A stretch of DNA of 64,000 bases, taken from NCBI RefSeq assembly GCF_907164915.1, contig NC_061869.1, forward strand, positions 45,071,771-45,135,770, written 5' to 3'. Origin of the DNA: Impatiens glandulifera. Lineage: Eukaryota; Streptophyta; Magnoliopsida; Ericales; Balsaminaceae. The notes under the pieces were generated by a model that was given only the letters and a program-made list of their open reading frames with translations, had not been told where the DNA came from and did no database searches. Shown here piece by piece: positions 61,720 to 64,000 of this stretch (position 1 is its first letter; every line of letters starts with the position of its first letter). The translations under genes and the position numbers were made by a program.

Positions 61720-63998
61720 GATCACACTGCAAAAACGATCAGAATGAAGGCATATCCACGAGCGTTTAGGGTTATCTGTTCTAAATTAAAACATGCTCTT
61801 TCATCTTCCAGGTCTTTGAAGCTTTTCTTGCATGTATATCTCTATGTACACAGTCTAAGTTGTTGCAAGTTTCTGTGATTAAACAATTCATGAAGTATCG
61901 GGAATATGAAATTTATGGTGTATACGTTTTATAAAACTTCTTATTCGAATATTCTCCTTTAACCATAATGTGCCATCTTATAGGTTGGCCAATGTAAAAA
62001 TGACACCTATATAATATATAATGGGAGCTATCTTACGTTGATGTTATCGGTTAAGGTATTTCAAAAAAACTATTACTACTAGAAGTCTTCATTTTTTGTC
62101 ATGACTTTTACTTGTAATTATGACTAAAATTGGGGAACCCAAATACACTGCATCTAAAATATTCTAATAATTTTGATAAACTATTACTAATGAAATTACT
62201 ATTGAAGTCGCCCATCTAATTTAAGTTTACAAATATGCTTTATAAAAAATCGGACTATTTTTTATAAATGAGTTTAAATTTATATTTTCTATTTTGAAGA
62301 TGGGCCTTCAAGTCCAAAACCAATCGACTAAATTAGCTTGTACAAGAGTTCATTCCTCAAATTAAATACGAAAAAAAGTCGAAAGAGGAAATCAAGCAAT
62401 AAAATTATTGGCGATTTTCATCTGGCAGCAGATTTGAAACGATGTCGATTTGAAGAAATACGTCGAATATAAACGTCAGTGGAAGAAATAGTGGAAATCA
62501 GAGAAAGAAAACGAAGATTTTCCGGTGGACTTACGGCGAATAGCTACCGTCTCCGATCGACTGTTAATACTCGCTCACGATCCAAACAAGATAGTCGACT
62601 CCAATGAGTTCTTCTGGATTTATTTGATGAGGATGATATCAATCTTCTAACTTGTGTAGGGAGTTATATCAGTATTTAGTATTCAGTTATGTATGTTTTT
62701 TATAAGTCACGAATGTATAACCCTTTTCTCTGTAAAACTGTTTTTAGGTTTATTACAACTAAATCCATTTCTCAATGAGCTTATCAGTATGTTTGAGAGC
62801 AATACAGAGACATGATCCGTTTGAGTTACTCTAAAGCGCTGTGAGTTGATGATCATTTTTATGTTTTTGCTTCTTAAATTACTTACTTTGTTCAATGTTA
62901 ATACATTTTGACTCTATTTTCTTATGATACTGAAGCATCTATGAAGTGAAGGGTGAAGAGGAATAAGTTGTCCTCAGCTGGGAGGACATAGAGGAGTATA
63001 GAGAAGGTTTTAATCGAGTTTCTTAGACAAGTGTTGGCCGCCGCCAGCACTTTGTTGCCTTTGATTTCTTCATATTTGAGATGGACCATCACGTTCACCT
63101 AAGGTTCGATTTGATTTTGTTTAAGATGCTCTTTATTATCAATTAACTATATCGTATTCGTTTGTGGAGATTTTCTAGGTTTTGTTTCAACCATCTATGT
63201 AATTTGTTATAGCTATATCTAGATCACTCTGGCTTGAAAAAATTCGTCACACAGTTGAATCTTGGTTTTTGTTTTGATAGAGTATTTGAAGACTTTTTCT
63301 TCATTCCTGTAACTATTGGAAGTTCTATGGAAATGAATTTAAGCAATAATATTGATTGAACTTTAGTTCTGAATTACTATCTAAATTATAGGATGTGAAT
63401 GAATTTGACTTTCTCATGTTCTTGGCAAAAATCTAGGGTTTGGTTTTATATGAAATAATTATCAGATCATCTTGAAATTGTTGCATCATTTAAAAGAATG
63501 TTAAATTAACCTAATCATTTGAATCATTGGATCTTATAGATTATAGTAGATTTGAGGATGGTACTGTTAAATCAATCATTGCTACTTAAATAAAATATGA
63601 ACTAAATTAAAAAAAAATCAAAATATATAATATATAATATAATTTTTTTATTTGTATTAATTTGTTGAGCATCTAACTTGCTTTCTATAATAATAATAAT
63701 TAGAATAAATAAAAATTCAATGAAGACACATTGATGTTCCTCTGTTTAAAAATTTAGATTAAAGTGGGTCTGAAGTCTTTTAAGATTCACAAACCCTGAT
63801 CTCCATTGACAAGAGCTCTTCTCATTTTCTCTCTAGCCATGCATTTGCTATATTTCGTATTTATCCTCATCCGTTTCTTCTTCTGTTCAAGGATTGAAGG
63901 AGGAAAGAAAATTGAAAGATATGTGGTCATTCGATCCCAATTAACAAAAATCTGGGGAGAATAGGAAGAAGATTGTGTCCGGTAGTTACTCGGACCCA
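61720..63998. other. Right-end stretch, no gene identified
   Basis: Mostly AT-rich. Coding-like pieces on the plus strand are weak: 62950-63110 reads VKRNKLSSAGRT, stop, RSIEKVLIEFLRQVLAAAST, LLPLISSYLRWTITFT. At 63839 an ATG opens a 42-codon frame with a hydrophobic start (MHLLYFVFILIRFFF). Neither belongs to a family I know. The TATA- and leader-like character near 63780-63840 could mark the start of a gene that continues beyond the window. Confidence 0.35.
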
Positions 63999-64000
63999 AA

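Overview
The window is nuclear DNA of a flowering plant, probably a eudicot. It is very AT-rich, its genes have introns, and it carries plant-specific gene families: a G-type lectin receptor kinase, an ITN1-type ankyrin/PGG membrane protein, and relics of XBAT32, HVA22 and a nucellin-like aspartic protease. Most of it is layered, decayed plant transposons, microsatellites and gene-free AT-rich sequence. I cannot name the species from sequence alone.

Only two genes look intact. One is a three-exon ankyrin-repeat/PGG membrane protein on the plus strand (26333-29212, 525 aa predicted). The other is a single-exon G-type lectin S-receptor-like serine/threonine kinase on the minus strand (47019-49373, 784 aa). 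Both are plasma-membrane types in plants. They lie about 18 kb apart and nothing links them functionally here.

Left part (1-25 kb): a LINE zinc-binding-domain relic; a frameshifted aspartic-protease pseudogene; a degenerate Lys/Glu-rich coding relic; an internally deleted ZMYM1/TTF-type hAT transposase; a 3.2 kb block of ACGTGTTAA-type short repeats in two opposing orientations, itself partly duplicated in tandem, with CACTA-like termini; an antisense block joining an HVA22k-like exon to most of an XBAT32-like E3 ligase (frameshifted, one RING cysteine lost), possibly carried by a transposon; duplicated exon-like segments beside CTCCCT satellites; and a Ty3/gypsy gag relic.

Right part (30-62 kb): a long decayed Tat/Ogre-like Ty3/gypsy element on the minus strand, split by a 1325-bp solo LTR with a perfect 5-bp target duplication. 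Next come several LTRs of that same family in the opposite orientation, each with a different minisatellite in its U3. There are two remnants of a 3' extra ORF, a Ty1/copia RNase H remnant, a copia gag remnant, a 26-bp hairpin-forming satellite, and a 1.1 kb decayed antisense fragment of 26S rRNA. A 502-bp palindromic MITE with an 8-bp target duplication sits about 220 bp upstream of the receptor kinase start. The final 2 kb holds no gene I can identify.
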